Assembly (NCBI GenBank): GCA_949293595.1
Contig: CASFDW010000001.1
Coordinates: 310,001-374,000 of the forward strand
Reading direction: 5' to 3'
Source: an uncultured Spirochaetales bacterium
GTDB taxonomy: Bacteria; Spirochaetota; Spirochaetia; Sphaerochaetales; Sphaerochaetaceae
Length of the DNA: 64,000 nucleotides
Each line of letters begins with the position of its first letter. Within the stretch, counting starts at the first letter, position 1. The position numbers and the translations under genes are program-made. This document shows positions 24,055 to 33,189 of the stretch, piece after piece. The notes below the pieces were generated by a model. The model worked only from the letters and a program-made list of their open reading frames with translations. It did not search any database and was not told where the DNA came from.

Positions 24055-25887
24055 TCACTCCTTGTTATCAGTTTTCGCACTCCTCATTATCAGCTTGAAG
24101 GATGCGCACCCACCCTTTTCCAGACTGAACGGGAAAGAGAAGGTGAATTTATTGTACAGATTAAAGGACTCCTGTCCAAGCACCGTATGCTGACTTTGTT
24201 TCTTCACATCCTGCTTGACGGAGAAAAAGGATGTGCTTGTGAAGACAAGCTGCACGTCGCTGATCTGTCCTATGACCTTGATGGTTTTGACGCCCTCGAT
24301 CTCATCGAACAGCATCAGCTGCTTCTGCTCTGGCTTCTCGAAAGTGATGTCGTCCAGCATGAGATAGCAGTTGAGCCTGTAGAAACCGTTTTCGATGTCC
24401 TCCTTCGCCACCAGGTCGCTTTCGAGGATGAACGTCTGGCTCCTGAGCTTGAAATGCTTCACGAGCGTGAAAGGAAGAGCGTCCTCATCCGAAGAGAACA
24501 GCATGTCCGTCTTGGCCTTGTTCAAGAACTCGGATGCGAACCGGTGGTGCTTCATCTTGTACCGCCGTCCGTCGGCATCGATCGTGTCGGCAAATGAATG
24601 CTTCAGGCTGAACGGGGAGAACCCCTTGTCGAAATGGCTCTTCGCATCGATCACGTTGATGAGCTTGTCCATCAGGTCGAATTCGACCACGGATCCGCCG
24701 AACGGGGAATAGACGACCGTGAAGTTGTCGTTCCTGGAGATGTGGTTGACCTCCCCCAGGTCCTCGAGATCGAGCTCGCTCTCCAGAAGCTGCTCGCCCT
24801 TCCTGTAAAGCAGGCGCTCCGCCTCCAGGACGTTCTTCCAATACATCCTGCGCTCACAGGTCCTGAGCGGTCCGCACTGGGGGTCGAAAATGAACAGTGG
24901 CCCGGATCCGACATGGGACAGGTTGTCCTCGGCAAGCCGCCGTATGTCCCTGTCCTTCTTGTAGCTGTTTATGCATTCGCTCAGGGTCAGGACCCTGTTC
25001 AGGAGATAGCGGTTCATCCCGTTCCTCACGAATATGTCGTTGAACGAACAGAGGGGACCGGCATAGGCATCGCGCCCGTACCATCCTGAATCGAGATACC
25101 CGGGGCCCGAGGATGCGAATTCGTCGAAATGCACGATCTCCGCCCCGCACGAGGAGGCGGCATCCACGATACCGGTGAAAACCGACGATACGTCGAGGTT
25201 CTCGAGATCCTGGGCCCTCGCATAGCCCTGCAGCAGCTGGTCCAGGTTGATGAAGAAGAACACCGACTGCTGCTCCGATGTCCTGATGAATTCCGAGATG
25301 GCGTTTTTCACCTCGTCCATTCCGACAAGCCCCTGTGCGAACTTGCTCACCAGGTTTGACGCAAAATCGCTGACAGGGTATATCACGGTCCTTTTACCGA
25401 GCTCGTTCATCGTCTTCGGCTCGGAGAAGAGCACGTTCTTGCTTGTGGCCTTGTAGGTGCTTATCGCAACGGACGATATCGCACAGTTGTTCAACGTGGA
25501 GATGAAGGCGGGGGTCCAGATCTGACCGTAGAAGAAGGCCGTCGAGCTCCTGTATCCGTAAAGCTTGCGGATGTAGGTGGTCATCTTCTCTATCTGGCTC
25601 CCCCTCTCCCGTGGCGGATTGAGCGAGATTATCGACTGGGAATATATCCCGCTGAGGATCTTGATGCGGTTTTTTTTGGCCAGTGTCGAGATGAGCATGT
25701 TCACCTCGCTGTTGTTCATCTGGAAGTACCGCATCACATCCGCGCTCTGATAAAGCGCGAACCTGACATCCTCCCGCTCATAAAGCATTTTCAGCACAGG
25801 CTTGTATACGAGTGAAAGCGCCCGTTTGAATGCGGGCGCCGGAGTGCAGGATGAAAGCGTTGTATACATGCCTAGTGCGATCTTCAA
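24055..25887 (-). CDS. GH57-family alpha-glucanotransferase-like protein, probably inactive
   Basis: 610 residues from a TTG at 25887 (AGAGGTGA upstream, overlapping the rnfB stop). The fold matches GH57 4-alpha-glucanotransferases with DUF1925/DUF1926-like C-terminal regions: NDNFTVVYSPFGGSVVEFD aligns with the beta-sandwich segment of the Thermococcus enzyme. The N-terminal HNHQP metal/substrate motif is absent (MYTTLSS instead). The catalytic Glu in TERVWQP is replaced by Gln122 (YGQIWTP). The catalytic Asp segment is also changed (INLDQLLQG). It is therefore likely a glucan-binding or regulatory relative rather than an active amylase. It sits between rnf and prfB in one tight run. Confidence 0.7.
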   Translation of the reverse strand: MKIALGMYTTLSSCTPAPAFKRALSLVYKPVLKMLYEREDVRFALYQSADVMRYFQMNNSEVNMLISTLAKKNRIKILSGIYSQSIISLNPPRERGSQIEKMTTYIRKLYGYRSSTAFFYGQIWTPAFISTLNNCAISSVAISTYKATSKNVLFSEPKTMNELGKRTVIYPVSDFASNLVSKFAQGLVGMDEVKNAISEFIRTSEQQSVFFFINLDQLLQGYARAQDLENLDVSSVFTGIVDAASSCGAEIVHFDEFASSGPGYLDSGWYGRDAYAGPLCSFNDIFVRNGMNRYLLNRVLTLSECINSYKKDRDIRRLAEDNLSHVGSGPLFIFDPQCGPLRTCERRMYWKNVLEAERLLYRKGEQLLESELDLEDLGEVNHISRNDNFTVVYSPFGGSVVEFDLMDKLINVIDAKSHFDKGFSPFSLKHSFADTIDADGRRYKMKHHRFASEFLNKAKTDMLFSSDEDALPFTLVKHFKLRSQTFILESDLVAKEDIENGFYRLNCYLMLDDITFEKPEQKQLMLFDEIEGVKTIKVIGQISDVQLVFTSTSFFSVKQDVKKQSQHTVLGQESFNLYNKFTFSFPFSLEKGGCASFKLIMRSAKTDNKE

Positions 25888-25891
25888 CCCA

Positions 25892-26683
25892 TCACCTCTT
25901 TTCTATGCACTTCCTCGGACAGAGCTCCAGGACCTGTTCGACGTTCTCCTGGCTCTTGGAATAGTCGACGCGGGAAAGGAAGTTCTCGACCATGAACGGG
26001 GAGCCGGGAACCTTCACCTGGCATATTTTGCAACCGATGCAGCCGGCCTGGCACACGGCCCTGACCCTCGCACCGTTCTCATGGTTGTTGCATGCCACGA
26101 CATATTTCGCCGAGTAAGGTATCATCTTTATAACACCGTTCGGACAGACTGTGGTACATTTTTTGCAGCCGATGCATTTTTCCTTGTCGACCACCACGTT
26201 GCCGTCGGCGTCACGGCTTATCGCCCCGACCGGGCAGACCGCGATGCAGGAGCCCAGGTGCAGGCAGCCTTCCTTGCATGCGTTCGGACCTCCAAGAAGC
26301 AATGCGGCCGCATTGCAGTCCGAGATTCCCTTGTACTCGTACTCCTGCATGGTGATGCCGGGATTGCCCTTGCAGTGGACATATGCCACCTCCCTTTCCT
26401 TCACCTCGACCTCTATTCCGAGGATCTCCCCCATCCTTGCGGCCAAAGCGGCACCGCCAGGGGCGCATAATCCGGCAGGAGCGCTTCCGTTGAATACAGC
26501 CTCGGCATATGCCGCACATCCGGCATATCCGCATCCGCCGCAGTTCGCACCCGGCATGGCTGCTTCGAGATCGAGCAGCTTGCTGTCCTTCTCCACCTTC
26601 AGTTTCTTATCCGCAATCGACAGTCCGATACCAAGAACAAGACCGAGGACAGCGATGACCACGAATGAATATAGAATCGCCAT
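25892..26683 (-). CDS. rnfB: Rnf complex subunit B (iron-sulfur protein)
   Basis: 263 residues: an N-terminal membrane anchor, then the [4Fe-4S] motif CGGCGYAGC...C near residue 50-70, two ferredoxin-type clusters (CIGCKKCTTVCPNGVI and CIAVCPVGAI) and further Cys motifs (CQAGCIGCKICQ, ELCPRKC). RnfB takes electrons from reduced ferredoxin and passes them into the membrane part. It is the last of six rnf genes, 12 bp after rnfA. Confidence 0.95.
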   Translation of the reverse strand: MAILYSFVVIAVLGLVLGIGLSIADKKLKVEKDSKLLDLEAAMPGANCGGCGYAGCAAYAEAVFNGSAPAGLCAPGGAALAARMGEILGIEVEVKEREVAYVHCKGNPGITMQEYEYKGISDCNAAALLLGGPNACKEGCLHLGSCIAVCPVGAISRDADGNVVVDKEKCIGCKKCTTVCPNGVIKMIPYSAKYVVACNNHENGARVRAVCQAGCIGCKICQVKVPGSPFMVENFLSRVDYSKSQENVEQVLELCPRKCIEKR

Positions 26684-26695
26684 ATCCCGTCCTCC

Positions 26696-27289
26696 TTACA
26701 CAAGATGAAGATTAGTTATCAGCGACTTGTCGAACGCCATGAACGCAAGTGCCATGAGACCGGCGCTGATGAATGCGATGGGAACACCCTGGAACACCTT
26801 CCTCACCGGTGTCATCTCGAGTTTCTCCCGGATGTTGCTCATGAGTATGATGGCCATGGTGAATCCAAGACCGGCGGCGACGCCGGCGGTGAAGCTCTCA
26901 AGAAGGTTGTAGCCGTTGTCGATGTTTATGATCGCTATGCCCAGCACCGCGCAGTTGGTGGTGATCAGCGGCAGGTAGATACCCAGCGCCTGGTAAAGCG
27001 ACGGGCTCATCTTCCTTATGACCATCTCCACGAACTGTACGAGGGCTGCGATGACAAGGATGAACGCGATGGTCCTCAGATACTCCAGTGCGAACGGGAC
27101 AAGAAGGAAGTAGTAGACGGCCCAGCAGACCGCGGATGCGATCCCTGTCACGAAGGTGACGGCCATCCCCATACCTATCGCGCTCTCGCTCGACTTGGAG
27201 ACACCGATGAACGGACAGAGTCCAAGGAACTGCACGAGAATGAAGTTCTGGACGAATATGTATGTGATCAGAATTCCGATATAGCTCAT
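26696..27289 (-). CDS. rnfA: Rnf complex membrane subunit A
   Basis: 197 residues, six membrane helices. It has the conserved VQNFILVQFLGLCPFIGVS start and LPLITTNCAVLG, whose Cys residues hold the intramembrane iron-sulfur centre shared with RnfE. The ATG at 27289 has GAGGAG upstream and overlaps the rnfE stop (ATGA). Confidence 0.95.
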   Translation of the reverse strand: MSYIGILITYIFVQNFILVQFLGLCPFIGVSKSSESAIGMGMAVTFVTGIASAVCWAVYYFLLVPFALEYLRTIAFILVIAALVQFVEMVIRKMSPSLYQALGIYLPLITTNCAVLGIAIINIDNGYNLLESFTAGVAAGLGFTMAIILMSNIREKLEMTPVRKVFQGVPIAFISAGLMALAFMAFDKSLITNLHLV

Positions 27290-27909
27290 TTTCCACTCCT
27301 CGTGCTCTTCCACTGGAAGAACGCCTTAAGATACCCCATGACAAGAAGGGCGCCGGCAGCCAGGGTGAGCACCCTGACGGGAGACTGGCTGAGTCCGGGC
27401 AGCTCGATCACGCCGTCAAAACCTCCGATGGCGAAGAGGGTGATCGTTCCGGCTCCGAACACCTCCCTGATCAATGCAATGAGGGAAAGAGAGAGGGTGA
27501 AGCCTATCCCCATTCCAATCGCATCAAGGGCGCTGTCGAGCACCGTGTTCTTGTTTGCGAACGCCTCCGCACGTCCGAGGATTATGCAGTTTACGACTAT
27601 CAGCGGCAGATACACCCCGAGGGCCGAATAGACGGACGGGACGAAGGCATGGGTGATCATCTCGACGATTGTCACGAACGAGGCTATGACCACGATGTAT
27701 GCCGGAATCCTGACCGTATCGGGGATGATCTTTCTCAAAAGCGAGATGACAATGTTCGAGAAGAAGAGCACGAACAGTACGCTGGCCCCCATTCCCAATG
27801 CGTTCGACACCTGCGTGGAGACACCGAGCGTCGGGCACATGCCGAGCATGATTATGAATGTCGGGTTTTCCTTGAAAATACCTTTTGTAAGTTCTTCCCT
27901 ATGGCTCAT
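27286..27909 (-). CDS. rnfE: Rnf complex membrane subunit E
   Basis: 207 residues, six membrane helices, inverted-topology homologue of RnfA: NPTFIIMLGMCPTLGVS and LPLIVVNCIILGRAEAFA with the cluster-ligand Cys residues. The ATG at 27909 has GGAGG upstream and overlaps the rnfG stop by 4 bp. Confidence 0.95.
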   Translation of the reverse strand: MSHREELTKGIFKENPTFIIMLGMCPTLGVSTQVSNALGMGASVLFVLFFSNIVISLLRKIIPDTVRIPAYIVVIASFVTIVEMITHAFVPSVYSALGVYLPLIVVNCIILGRAEAFANKNTVLDSALDAIGMGIGFTLSLSLIALIREVFGAGTITLFAIGGFDGVIELPGLSQSPVRVLTLAAGALLVMGYLKAFFQWKSTRSGK

Positions 27910-28460
27910 AACGCACCTCCAAGACCTTTTACATAGTTGCTGCCAAGGTTCAGTGCACCGCTCACGCCGGAGAAGGTGATCGAAGCACCGCTGACGCTCT
28001 GCGCCTGGTCGGCAGGAAGATCTGATTTGGACTTTGGCAGCGGGGAAGATGCCCCGAGACCCTCGAACATCGCCATGTACCACTCGTTCTCGGACTTCTT
28101 TCCGAGCCCCGGAGTCTCGCTGTTGGCCATCATCTTGGCCTTCATCAGCTCCCCTGAGGCAAGATAGGAGGCGATCATTGTCATGCCTCCGCCATAGCCG
28201 TTCGCCTTAAGCTCGAGGATGTATCCGGCGACCTCGTCCCCATCAAGAAGCGGGATGACCATCGTGATCGACGGATCCGTGGATCCGATGTCCTCGCCGA
28301 TGACGTATCCGCCGCTGACGGCAGACAACGCAGCCTCGGTCTCCTTCTGAGTGTTGATGAGGATCCGGGGAGCCGTTATGCTGTTTATGACTCCGCACAG
28401 TCCCGCGGAGAAGGCACAGATTAAAAAGAGGAGCAGGCCGGTTTTTATCGTCGTCTTCAT
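27906..28460 (-). CDS. rnfG: Rnf complex FMN-binding subunit G
   Basis: 184 residues: an N-terminal membrane helix and an extracytoplasmic FMN-binding domain (GYGGGMTMIAS, ETPGLGKKS). The covalent FMN site is SGASITFSGV, with the Thr as acceptor; the usual form is SGAT, so this is a mild variant. ATGA overlaps on both sides. Confidence 0.92.
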   Translation of the reverse strand: MKTTIKTGLLLFLICAFSAGLCGVINSITAPRILINTQKETEAALSAVSGGYVIGEDIGSTDPSITMVIPLLDGDEVAGYILELKANGYGGGMTMIASYLASGELMKAKMMANSETPGLGKKSENEWYMAMFEGLGASSPLPKSKSDLPADQAQSVSGASITFSGVSGALNLGSNYVKGLGGAL

Positions 28461-29521
28461 GCTTTTCCCTCCTTTTTACCAGTCTCCTTGACATACCCGA
28501 ACTTCTTAGGACGCACGAACCTGTCGATGGTCGGAGTCACGATGTTCATCAAAAGGATTGCAAGGGACACACCCTCCGGCAAGGATCCGAAATACCTTAT
28601 CAGGAAGGTGAAGAACCCGCATCCAAGGGCGAATATCACCTGCCCCCTTACCGTTGTCGGCGTTGTAACCCAGTCAGTCGCCATGAAGAATGCACCGAGG
28701 AAAAGCCCGCCGGAGAAAAGAGGAAGGAGGACCTCTCCGGAAAACAGCCCGAAACCGCGAGGGATGCCGCCGAAGATCCACGAGAGGACCGCAAAGGATC
28801 CGAGGTATGCGACAGGAATGTGCCAGGTTATTATCTTCTTCGCGATCAGCACCAGTCCGCCGACAAGCAGGAGGAAAGCACTGACCTCGCCGATGCAGCC
28901 GGCGACGTTTCCGAAGAACGCATCGACGGTATACGCATTAATGCCGGTCGCGGACGATACCGAGGATGCGAAACCGGTGACGGGAAGACCGGCCTTTGCA
29001 AGAAGTCCGGCATTGTCCGCATAGGTTCCGGCCGTAATAAGCGTCTTGATCGAACCAAGCGGGGTCGCGGAGGAAACAGCATCAGCCGCCATGTAGCGCG
29101 GAAGCGAGAACGAGCTCATCTGGCTTGTGAAGCTGAAGAACACGAACACCCTTCCTGCGAGGGCCGGGTTCATCCAGTTCGCCCCGAGTCCGCCGAATGT
29201 CCATTTGACGACGGCGATCGCGAAGAAAGATGCGATGACCGGTATGTAGAACGGTATGTGCGGCGGCATGTTCATTCCGACCAGAAGCCCGGTGACGACC
29301 GCCGAATAATCACGAAGCGTGCACTCCTTCGACACCTTTCCAAGCAGAAATTCGGCAAGAACCGCGCTGAGGATGGAGATCACAAGCACGAAAAGCGCAC
29401 TGAAGCCAAAAGCAAAGACGCCCCACAAGGCTGCGGGAAGGAGTGCGCCCACCACCCATAGCATCGCATTATCCGTGCTCAGCGGAGAATGCACATGGGG
29501 ACTAGAAGATACCACTCTCAT
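28457..29521 (-). CDS. rnfD: Rnf complex membrane subunit D
   Basis: 354 residues with about nine or ten helices, NqrB/RnfD family. The covalent FMN acceptor Thr is in VSSATPLG. GMNMPPHIPFYIPVIAS and FMATDWVTTPTT are conserved family segments. RnfD forms the ion channel core (Na+ or H+). It starts in an ATGA overlap with rnfC. Confidence 0.94.
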   Translation of the reverse strand: MRVVSSSPHVHSPLSTDNAMLWVVGALLPAALWGVFAFGFSALFVLVISILSAVLAEFLLGKVSKECTLRDYSAVVTGLLVGMNMPPHIPFYIPVIASFFAIAVVKWTFGGLGANWMNPALAGRVFVFFSFTSQMSSFSLPRYMAADAVSSATPLGSIKTLITAGTYADNAGLLAKAGLPVTGFASSVSSATGINAYTVDAFFGNVAGCIGEVSAFLLLVGGLVLIAKKIITWHIPVAYLGSFAVLSWIFGGIPRGFGLFSGEVLLPLFSGGLFLGAFFMATDWVTTPTTVRGQVIFALGCGFFTFLIRYFGSLPEGVSLAILLMNIVTPTIDRFVRPKKFGYVKETGKKEGKA

Positions 29522-30831
29522 TTCTTTTTCCTCCCGAGTTTCTTACCGAGCTTGAAGCCCTGGACGAGCGGGATGTGGGACGGGCAGGAGAACGCGCAGC
29601 AACCGCATTCCTTGCAATCCATGAGCCCGAGCTCCATCGCCGCCTCGTAATTGCCGTACTTTATGTTGCGGAACATCTTGTTGGGCATGAGCCCCATCGG
29701 ACAGTGCTGGACGCACCTGCCACAGGATACGCAAGGCATCGTGTCCTTGCACGCCATCGCGGGAAGGGCAAGAAGACCGCTGGTACCCTTGGTTATCGGA
29801 GTCTCGTCCAAGGAGAAGGCGAATCCCATCATGGGGCCTCCGGAAACGAGCTTGCTTATGTCGTCCTTGAGGCCGCCTGCATAATCATACAGATCGGACG
29901 CCTTTGTCCCCATCGGTGCCAATACGTTCTTCGGATCCCGCACCCCCTCGCCTGTCACGGAGACGACACGCTCGAAAAGCGGCTTGTGGTGCACCACGGC
30001 CTCGTAAATCGCATAGCAGGTGGAGATGTTGGCCACGACGGCACCGATGTCGAGAGGAAGCTTGCCGGAAGGTATCTCCCTGCCGATGGTGGCCTTCAGG
30101 AGCTGTTTTTCATCTCCCTGCGGGTATTTCAACCTCAGAGCTACCACCTCTATTGGATAATTCAGGGCCTTGATCCTCTCCTCGATGCGGGCTATGGCAT
30201 CCATCTTGTTCATCTCTATCCCGATAATGATCTTACCGGGCTCGAGAATCCTCGAGGCGATCATCACCCCCTCCAGCACATTGTCGGTCCTTTCCATCAT
30301 GGTGCGGTAGTCACTGGTCAGATACGGTTCACATTCCACTCCGTTGACAACAAGCGCCTCCACCCTGCGTCCCTTCGGGACGGTGAATTTCACGGCAGTC
30401 GGGAAGGTCGCGCCTCCCATTCCGACGATGCCCATGTCCCTGACCATCGAAAGAAGTTCCTCGGGACCCAGGTTCAGATATGGATAGGTTTCATCGAACA
30501 GATGATCGTCCTGTTCCTCCGACACCTTTATCACAAGTGCCGGCGCCATTGCTCCGCTCGCAAGGCGGACAGGCCTGACATCCTGGACGACCCCGTCCAC
30601 AGGACTGTGGACATTGGCGGAAATGAAAGATGAGGCCTTGCCGACCAATTCACCGCGTTTTACGATGTCACCCTTCTTTTTCAAACATTCCGCCGGAGCC
30701 CCGAGATGCTGGCTCATCGACAGGAGGATCTCGCCGGGAAGAGGCAGGACTTCTATCTTCTTGTCCTTCGAAAGCTCTTTCCGGTCCAAGGGATGAACCC
30801 CACCCCTCCTGAATGTGGAAATTCGGCTCAT
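29518..30831 (-). CDS. rnfC: Rnf complex NADH-binding subunit C
   Basis: 437 residues. It has the NAD/FMN-binding GMGGATFPTAVKF motif near residue 140, a SLBB-like domain, and two ferredoxin clusters (CVSCGRCVQHCP and CKECGCCAFSCP). It is the NAD+ reductase end of ferredoxin:NAD+ oxidoreductase. It is the first gene of rnfCDGEAB, with SD AAGGAG and a promoter at 30870-30898. The gene order CDGEAB is that of anaerobes such as acetogens and spirochaetes. Confidence 0.95.
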   Translation of the reverse strand: MSRISTFRRGGVHPLDRKELSKDKKIEVLPLPGEILLSMSQHLGAPAECLKKKGDIVKRGELVGKASSFISANVHSPVDGVVQDVRPVRLASGAMAPALVIKVSEEQDDHLFDETYPYLNLGPEELLSMVRDMGIVGMGGATFPTAVKFTVPKGRRVEALVVNGVECEPYLTSDYRTMMERTDNVLEGVMIASRILEPGKIIIGIEMNKMDAIARIEERIKALNYPIEVVALRLKYPQGDEKQLLKATIGREIPSGKLPLDIGAVVANISTCYAIYEAVVHHKPLFERVVSVTGEGVRDPKNVLAPMGTKASDLYDYAGGLKDDISKLVSGGPMMGFAFSLDETPITKGTSGLLALPAMACKDTMPCVSCGRCVQHCPMGLMPNKMFRNIKYGNYEAAMELGLMDCKECGCCAFSCPSHIPLVQGFKLGKKLGRKKK

Positions 30832-30869
30832 TGAACACTCCTTTGCAAAATAAACAAGTAAACATACTC

Positions 30870-30898
30870 ATTCTACGGCAAATGAAAAATTCTTGCAA
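30870..30898 (-). promoter_or_regulatory. Promoter of the rnf operon
   Basis: TTGCAA (30898-30893), 17-bp spacer, TAGAAT (30875-30870), about 40 bp before the rnfC ATG, leaving a leader that holds the SD. It is the only clear promoter at the head of the leftward run that ends at 17133. Confidence 0.7.
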
Positions 30899-31023
30899 AG
30901 GATAAAACTTGAATTAAGGCACGTTTCCATCCCATAATTTTACCTTTATGTAAGAAACAGGCACATATAAATAAAAATATATCAATTCAGACGTGCAAAA
31001 CGATGATGGGAAAAGCTAAACAT

Positions 31024-31053
31024 TTGACGATGAAACGGAACATTTGATATGAT
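31024..31053 (+). promoter_or_regulatory. Promoter of the P-loop/Asp23 gene, -10 seven bases from ATG
   Basis: TTGACG at 31024-31029, 18-bp spacer, TATGAT at 31048-31053, then seven bases to ATG 31061. The -10 overlaps two earlier in-frame ATGs, so those are probably not used. Confidence 0.6.
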
Positions 31054-31060
31054 GAAAAGG

Positions 31061-31912
31061 ATGAACAGGTTCTTCAAATTCGCATTCAGCAAGCTGAACG
31101 GGGTCAAGGTGTACGCCCTTGTGGGAAGGTCCGGAACGGGCAAGAGCTACCACAGCAAGCTTGTTGCGGCAAAATACAAGATCGATCTGATCATAGATGA
31201 CGGGCTTCTGATCAGGGGGGACAAGATAGTCGCTGGACACTCCGCGAAGCAGGATCCCAACTTCATAAGCGCGGTGCGCACCGCGGTGTTCGATGACAAC
31301 GACCACCGGGACCAGGTGATGGACGCCCTCCTGAAGGAAAAATACAAAAAGATACTGATAATCGGAACAAGCGAGAAGATGATCGGGAAGATCACGAAGC
31401 GTCTCGAGCTCCCTCCGGCCGAGAAGATCATACACATAGAGGACATATCGAGTCCCGAGGACATCGAGACCGCCATGCGCATAAGGTTCACAGAGGGCAA
31501 GCACGTGATTCCGGTCCCGAGCATCGAGGTCACAAGAAGCTATCCGCAGATCGTGTATGACTCCCTGAAGATTCTCAAGAAGAACAGGACGGCAAAGGAC
31601 AAATCATACGAGAAGACGATCGTGCGGCCCGAATTCTCCAGGCCGGACAAGGAGGAGATCACGGAGCAGGCGCTGACACAGATGGTCAGGCATGCGATCA
31701 CGGACTACGATCCGGTCATAAAGGTCAAGAAGGTCCGCGGCGTCAAGAATCCCGATTCCACCTACTCCCTCCAGGTCACGCTCCAGCTTCCGATAAGGCA
31801 TTACATGACGACGACCATATCGGACCTTCAGGAATACATAACCGAATGCATAGAAAAATACGGAGGGATACTTCTTAAGAGCGTTTCGATAGAAATCGAG
31901 GAATGGGGTTAG
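31061..31912 (+). CDS. P-loop ATPase fused to an Asp23/Gls24-like domain
   Basis: 283 residues from ATG 31061. I chose this codon because the -10 box covers the ATGs at 31049 and 31052. Walker A GRSGTGKS lies at about residues 22-29 and a possible Walker B-like IDLIIDDG follows. The last 85 residues (ITEQALTQMVRHAITDYDP to IEIEEWG) have the pattern of Asp23/Gls24 envelope-stress domains. The pairing suggests a nucleotide-dependent switch at the membrane or in stress control. I know of no characterised member. No SD. It is divergent from rnf and convergent with pcnB (4-bp overlap). Confidence 0.65.
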   Translation: MNRFFKFAFSKLNGVKVYALVGRSGTGKSYHSKLVAAKYKIDLIIDDGLLIRGDKIVAGHSAKQDPNFISAVRTAVFDDNDHRDQVMDALLKEKYKKILIIGTSEKMIGKITKRLELPPAEKIIHIEDISSPEDIETAMRIRFTEGKHVIPVPSIEVTRSYPQIVYDSLKILKKNRTAKDKSYEKTIVRPEFSRPDKEEITEQALTQMVRHAITDYDPVIKVKKVRGVKNPDSTYSLQVTLQLPIRHYMTTTISDLQEYITECIEKYGGILLKSVSIEIEEWG

Positions 31913-33141
31913 AAATCATGGCTTTCCGCCAATGACCTCGCCTCATCCTTCTCAAGCGGGATGTTACCGATCCTAGCGCTCTTCTTCTGCACCTTCTTCG
32001 TCTTCGATAGCTCCTCGCTTGCGGCGCTCTTGCGTCCCAGCGCCACTCCAGGCTTCTTGCGGGCCACGCTGGCCGCGAGGGCCTTCCGCTGGCTCCTGGC
32101 CTTGAACCCGAAACCGGCGAGTATTATCGCACATGCCTTCTCAACCTCATAGTTCGGAGGCGTCATCGGGGATATGAGGACCTTCACCTGGCGGAAAGCC
32201 TCCTTGGACCTCTCCTCTGGAGACAGCCCGCCGTTCTTGTCGATTACGACGAGATGTGTGAGAAGCTTGGCGATCACCTCGGATTTTTCAACAGTGCTTC
32301 CCGCATCCTTGCCCGCGTTGACGTATGCATCCACCTCGGAAAGGTCCTGCTGGACAATGTCGTATCCCATGTACAGGGAGAAACACGGGAGCATGTACAC
32401 GAGCAACTTGTACTTGTTGAGCGCCAGGAATATCTCACGGCAGCGTCCGGAAAGCAATATCTTCGATACCTCCTCCGTCAGCCTGCTTGTTGATACGGAG
32501 GAAAGATTGGAGGCATTCCTTCTTATTGCACGCTTCACATCCCATTTAAGCCTGAATCCGGTAGTGACCGAATACTTCACGGCCCTTATCATCCTCACGG
32601 GGTCCTCGCTGAATGAATACGAGAGCGGGATGAGGCTCCTGATGACCTTCTTCTTGAAATCGGGAAGGGATGAGTTGAAATCGAGAAGCTGTCCGTTCTG
32701 CGGATTGTAATAAAGGCTGTTGATCGAGAAATCCCTGCGTTTCGCATCCTGCTCGATCGTCCCGAATATGTTGTTGTTGCCCTCTTCGAAATTCTCCTCG
32801 TCGCTGCGGAACGTCGTCACCTCGATTATCTTGTCATGATTGAAGTAAAGATGGACGATGCGGAACCTGCGCCCGATGATCCTGGCGTTCCAGAACATCT
32901 TCTGTACCTGGCGGGGTGAAGCGCTGGTGGCCACATCGAAATCCTTGGGCCTGCGGCCAAGGATCATGTCCCTGACCGCCCCTCCCACTATGTAGGCCTC
33001 ATAGCCCTGCGCATGCAGCTTCCGGATCGCCCACAAAGCATCCTTGTCTATCTGGGAATTCCGTACATTATGTTCTTTCGAGGAATATATGCTTGCGACA
33101 GGGACCTCCCTGGCTCCTTCCTGCTTATATCGGGTATACAT
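31909..33141 (-). CDS. pcnB: Poly(A) polymerase / tRNA nucleotidyltransferase family protein
   Basis: About 410 residues. The class II nucleotidyltransferase head is clear: VGGAVRDMILGRRPKDFDVATSA (metal Asp pair DFDVAT) and the RRDFSINSLYYN and EDPVRMIRAVKYS motifs. The basic C-terminal tail (RSQRKALAASVARKK ... KKVQKKSARIGN) resembles PcnB poly(A) polymerases rather than CCA enzymes. Either assignment is possible, since both share this fold. No SD. A promoter (TTGCCC, 17 bp, TAAAAT) ends seven bases before the ATG at 33141; ATGs at 33144 and 33150 are alternatives. Confidence 0.82.
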   Translation of the reverse strand: MYTRYKQEGAREVPVASIYSSKEHNVRNSQIDKDALWAIRKLHAQGYEAYIVGGAVRDMILGRRPKDFDVATSASPRQVQKMFWNARIIGRRFRIVHLYFNHDKIIEVTTFRSDEENFEEGNNNIFGTIEQDAKRRDFSINSLYYNPQNGQLLDFNSSLPDFKKKVIRSLIPLSYSFSEDPVRMIRAVKYSVTTGFRLKWDVKRAIRRNASNLSSVSTSRLTEEVSKILLSGRCREIFLALNKYKLLVYMLPCFSLYMGYDIVQQDLSEVDAYVNAGKDAGSTVEKSEVIAKLLTHLVVIDKNGGLSPEERSKEAFRQVKVLISPMTPPNYEVEKACAIILAGFGFKARSQRKALAASVARKKPGVALGRKSAASEELSKTKKVQKKSARIGNIPLEKDEARSLAESHDF

Positions 33142-33148
33142 CATGTCC

Positions 33149-33177
33149 ATTTTAAATGCTTTTGCATATTCGGGCAA
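33149..33177 (-). promoter_or_regulatory. Promoter of pcnB, -10 seven bases from ATG
   Basis: TTGCCC (33177-33172), 17-bp spacer, TAAAAT (33154-33149), then GGACATG and ATG 33141. Same geometry as at rnz, 31024 and 46324. Confidence 0.55.
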
Positions 33178-33189
33178 GATGCCGGGAAA

